From Acidobacteriota bacterium (GTDB taxonomy: Bacteria > Acidobacteriota > Terriglobia > Terriglobales > Acidobacteriaceae): DNA of 35,447 nucleotides. The position numbers were made by a program, and so were the translations under genes. Numbering within the stretch: the first letter of the stretch is position 1; each line of letters starts with the position of its first letter. The stretch covers positions 1-35,447 of the forward strand of contig JABDHA010000042.1 in the NCBI GenBank assembly GCA_013285705.1, read 5' to 3'. The notes under the pieces were generated by a model. The model worked only from the letters and a program-made list of their open reading frames with translations. It searched no databases and was not told where the DNA came from. Shown one piece after another: positions 32,804-35,447 of this stretch.

Positions 32804-35447
32804 TTATGTACTCGCTTCGCTTTGTCATGCTTCGGTGTCTCGAGCCTCTCTCGGCTGAGCCAATGGAACCACTGCGATATCGGGCCATTCGAACCTTTTT
32901 CGAATGCGATCGCGCCGGGAACCGTTAAGTCTATTTCAGTTCCTGCGCCAATGCGGCTTCGAAGTCTTAGATTAGCGCCAATTCTTTCGGAGCGCTCTCG
33001 GATGCCGACGAGTCCCCAGTGCCCTTCACGACCTGAATGCAGCACTTGTGGGTCGATTCCACGGCCATCGTCGCGCACCAACACTTTAAGATGTCTGCTC
33101 GCATATTCTACTTCGACTTCGATACGGTTCGCCTGTGCATGCATAAATGCATTCAATAGAGCCTCGCGGCCAATGCGATAGACTTCATCGCGGATCAGCG
33201 GCCGCAATGGACGCGTAACACTATCAACGATAACGCGGAAATCAGTTTTGTCGTCGAGGGGAAATTCCTGTCGCAGTCGCGAGAAGGCAGTCTCAAGGCT
33301 TTGGTTGCCCGATCCCGTTGTGCGCAACCCACGCAGCGTATTTCTACCTTCTTCAGTGACTGTACTCATCAATTGCAGGACTCGTTTCAAGAGAGGTTTG
33401 GTGGGAGAGTCCTCCGGGAGTTGGTCTTCCGCGACATCAAGCTGGAGAGAGGCGCTCAGAACACCTTGCAGCAGTGTGTCATGCAATTCCTGCGCAATGC
33501 GCGTACGCTCGGCGAGCCGCTCTTGAAAGCCAACATTCAATCGTTTCGTCAATTGGTGAATGCGCAAGCGATAAATGGCAAGGATCGTCAGGCAACACCC
33601 TGCGAGACAAGCCACTCGAAACCACCACGTTTGCCAGAATGCAGGTTCGATCACGAAAGGGACAGAAGTCTCCGGACCATTCCAAAGACCGACACTGCTG
33701 GAGGCAACAATGCGGAAGAGATATGTGCCAGGACTCAGGTTTTTATAGACAACCTGCCTTGACGCAACGATATCGCTCCAACCTTGATCGGAACCATCGA
33801 GCTTATAGCGAAAACGGATTCGTTCTCGCGCTGCCAAGTTCGTATTGTCGTAATTCAAGGTAATGCTCTGAATTCCAGAGGGAATCTTGATGGGGTTCTG
33901 CGCAATACCTTGATTTCCGCCAGCGGACATCGATTCGATTCGCACTGCGACTGGAATCGAATTTCTGGAGATGACGATCGGATCGGCCATGGATAAACCC
34001 GACTTAAGTGAGATCCAGATGCGTCCTTCAGGATCAGCAACTACGGTGCGATCGCGATTCACGCCTTCCACCCCCTGGAGACCGTCGTCGATTCCATAGC
34101 TCTGAACATCGGTATCAGAGAGCAATCCGCTCAAAAGCCCGTCCCTGTTGACGCGAAGTACGTGATCTGAGGTGGTGAACCAGAGGGAACCCATTCCGTC
34201 TTCAGCAACTCCGAAGATCTGCTCCCGTAATGCCTCAGGCAGCCTCGCTGGAACTTTGATCTTTCCGGAGGATAAGTACGCCAGACCGCCGGGAGTTACG
34301 ATCCACATCACATGCTTTGTGTCTTCAAAGATTGTTCTTACTATTGACGATGGTAGGCCGTCGTTAGCTGTGTAAATTGTCCAATGCCGATTTGCGAACG
34401 AAGCTAAACCGCCGGGTGTAGCCAACCATGTTGTCCCATCGAAGCCTTCGACTATGGAATTGACAGCATTTGAGGGGAGTCCACTGGAGTCCGAATAATT
34501 GGTAAATTTCCCGTCACTCAATCTGCTTACACCCGCGCTCACAGTCCCAGCCCAGATCGTCCCATCGCGTTCGCGATGCACGGAATAAACGCTGTTCTGC
34601 GCAAGGCCATCCGCCTGTGTATAGGTGTGGGCCGCAAATGAATCGCCCTTTTCGGTCAGTACTGTGAGACCGCCATGTTGCCGGCCGACGCAGACTTCAC
34701 CGTCACCACCGCTAACGGAATACACAACATCGTGTTCCAGTCCATCGACAGTTATATGACCGACTTGCCCTCCCTTCATCCAGTAGAGGCCACCCGAGAG
34801 CGGCGCAAACCAGATCCGGCCCGTGGAGTCGGGGTAGACTGAGCCAATGCCGGTTGACGGAAGACCGTCAGAAGTCGAATAGGTTGTAAGCATTCCATTT
34901 CGCAGTCGCTCGACTCCTCGCGAACCGCCAAACCAAATATCTCCGTCGAGATCTTCATAGATCGCAGTTACTTCGAACCCAGGCTCTGGGTTGAGCAGGT
35001 CGAGCGAAACAGCGCCGGATGGAGTAATGCGCACGATGCCATGGTTCGTTCCAATCCAGATGTTGAGGTCACGATCCCTGGCCATCGCCAGAATCTGTAG
35101 TTGCTTCAGCGAAGAAGTCAAGTTAGGGGTGGCCAGTACGCCGCCCTCCCACAAATAAATGCCGTTGTCAGTTCCAATCCATAGGCCGCCGGTGTCTGCG
35201 GGCAGAAGGGCATTGATCTTCGAATCCTTGAGCTCCTGGGCAACTGTGGAAATGTGTCTCTGGCTCAGACGAAAGAGACCGTTATCTTGTGTGCCGAGCC
35301 AAATACTCTGGTCTCGCGTCGCAGCCAGGGAGATGACAATACCGGGATTTTGCTCTGCACTGACGATTGTCTCTAGACGTCCTCCCTCATATCGGAATGT
35401 CCGGTCCCCGAGTCCGGAGAGAATAACGCGACCCTTGTCGTCGGAAG
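32800..35447 (-). CDS. Beta-propeller sensor histidine kinase, 5'-truncated by window edge
   Basis: The frame is open to the right end of the window, giving 881 visible residues; the start lies outside, and the codon at 35154 is internal. The N-terminal sensor is a Reg_prop beta-propeller with many W-(I/F/L)-G/A-T-x-x-G repeats (SIWLGTQDNGLFRL, LWIGTDNGIYLW, NIWIGTNHGIVRI, DIWFGGSRGVERL, TIWAGTVSAGVSRL, SLWFTTSDHVLRV). A Y_Y_Y domain follows (FRYKLDGSDQGWSDI, LSPGTYLFRIVAS), then one membrane helix (VACLAGCCLTILAIYRL). The kinase is of the HisKA_3 type (RIAQELHDTLLQGVLSA, phospho-His) with a HATPase (LLNAFMHAQA, VRDDGRGIDP, WGLVGIRERSERIG). Such hybrids usually sense glycans or cell-surface signals in the periplasm. 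Its stop overlaps the response-regulator start as ATGA. Confidence 0.95.
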   Translation of the reverse strand, partial: SDDKGRVILSGLGDRTFRYEGGRLETIVSAEQNPGIVISLAATRDQSIWLGTQDNGLFRLSQRHISTVAQELKDSKINALLPADTGGLWIGTDNGIYLWEGGVLATPNLTSSLKQLQILAMARDRDLNIWIGTNHGIVRITPSGAVSLDLLNPEPGFEVTAIYEDLDGDIWFGGSRGVERLRNGMLTTYSTSDGLPSTGIGSVYPDSTGRIWFAPLSGGLYWMKGGQVGHITVDGLEHDVVYSVSGGDGEVCVGRQHGGLTVLTEKGDSFAAHTYTQADGLAQNSVYSVHRERDGTIWAGTVSAGVSRLSDGKFTNYSDSSGLPSNAVNSIVEGFDGTTWLATPGGLASFANRHWTIYTANDGLPSSIVRTIFEDTKHVMWIVTPGGLAYLSSGKIKVPARLPEALREQIFGVAEDGMGSLWFTTSDHVLRVNRDGLLSGLLSDTDVQSYGIDDGLQGVEGVNRDRTVVADPEGRIWISLKSGLSMADPIVISRNSIPVAVRIESMSAGGNQGIAQNPIKIPSGIQSITLNYDNTNLAARERIRFRYKLDGSDQGWSDIVASRQVVYKNLSPGTYLFRIVASSSVGLWNGPETSVPFVIEPAFWQTWWFRVACLAGCCLTILAIYRLRIHQLTKRLNVGFQERLAERTRIAQELHDTLLQGVLSASLQLDVAEDQLPEDSPTKPLLKRVLQLMSTVTEEGRNTLRGLRTTGSGNQSLETAFSRLRQEFPLDDKTDFRVIVDSVTRPLRPLIRDEVYRIGREALLNAFMHAQANRIEVEVEYASRHLKVLVRDDGRGIDPQVLHSGREGHWGLVGIRERSERIGANLRLRSRIGAGTEIDLTVPGAIAFEKGSNGPISQWFHWLSRERLETPKHDKAKRVHK

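Noticed and set aside
1-35447. CRISPR arrays, rRNA, tRNA genes, insertion sequences, prophage genes
   Set aside because: No regularly spaced repeats, rRNA-like blocks, cloverleafs, transposase motifs or phage structural genes were seen.

Overview
The window reads as a chromosomal segment of an acidobacterium, most likely class Terriglobia (Granulicella/Edaphobacter/Terriglobus-like). The signs are a very large Oar-type TonB-dependent receptor with an N-terminal carboxypeptidase-regulatory domain, an orphan MacB/FtsX-type permease of the acidobacterial duplicated kind paired with a PadR regulator, beta-propeller sensor kinases, and a Tat-exported Gfo/Idh/MocA oxidoreductase next to a DUF1080 (3-keto-disaccharide hydrolase) protein. 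This assignment rests on protein families recognised by eye; no database search was run.

Layout. 1-713: 3' part of a DUF6065-like gene. 932-4453 (-): TonB-dependent receptor with a clear intrinsic terminator and repeated AAACGATTG-type motifs upstream. 5109-5451 (-): malectin-domain gene broken by one extra base in a homopolymer. 5683-7275 (-): DHA2/EmrB-type MFS exporter, followed by about 1 kb without a convincing gene. 8308-16381: a complete biotin-independent malonate decarboxylase locus, a divergent LysR regulator (-) and mdcA-B-C-D-E-F-G-H (+), tightly packed with several start/stop overlaps. 16708-19717 (-): orphan permease plus PadR regulator with a 17-bp inverted repeat at its start. 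19952-22199 (-): a flavin-dependent halogenase-like oxidoreductase whose 3' end overlaps an alpha/beta hydrolase with an Asp nucleophile. 22351-24549 (-): a TauE/SafE-type permease and a cysteine dioxygenase-rhodanese fusion, which together suggest sulfur-amino-acid oxidation and sulfite export. 24856-26603 (-): a decayed pair, a dynamin-like GTPase with several frameshifts and stops followed by a truncated crcB fluoride channel. 26658-28708: convergent Gfo/Idh/MocA oxidoreductase (+) and DUF1080 protein (-) with a shared bidirectional terminator. 29127-31360 (-): a small regulatory block (soluble histidine kinase, sigma-region-4-like protein, omega-like small protein, small membrane protein). 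31593-35447 (-): DoxX-like membrane protein, NarL-type response regulator and a beta-propeller sensor kinase that runs off the window.

How the parts work together. MdcB and MdcG build and attach the triphosphoribosyl-dephospho-CoA group to MdcC, MdcH primes it, and MdcA/D/E turn malonate into acetate and CO2; MdcF probably imports malonate and the LysR protein probably senses it. The kinase-regulator pair at the right end is translationally coupled. The most novel-looking parts are the omega-like/sigma-like block, the halogenase-like/Asp-hydrolase pair and the cysteine dioxygenase-rhodanese/TauE pair.
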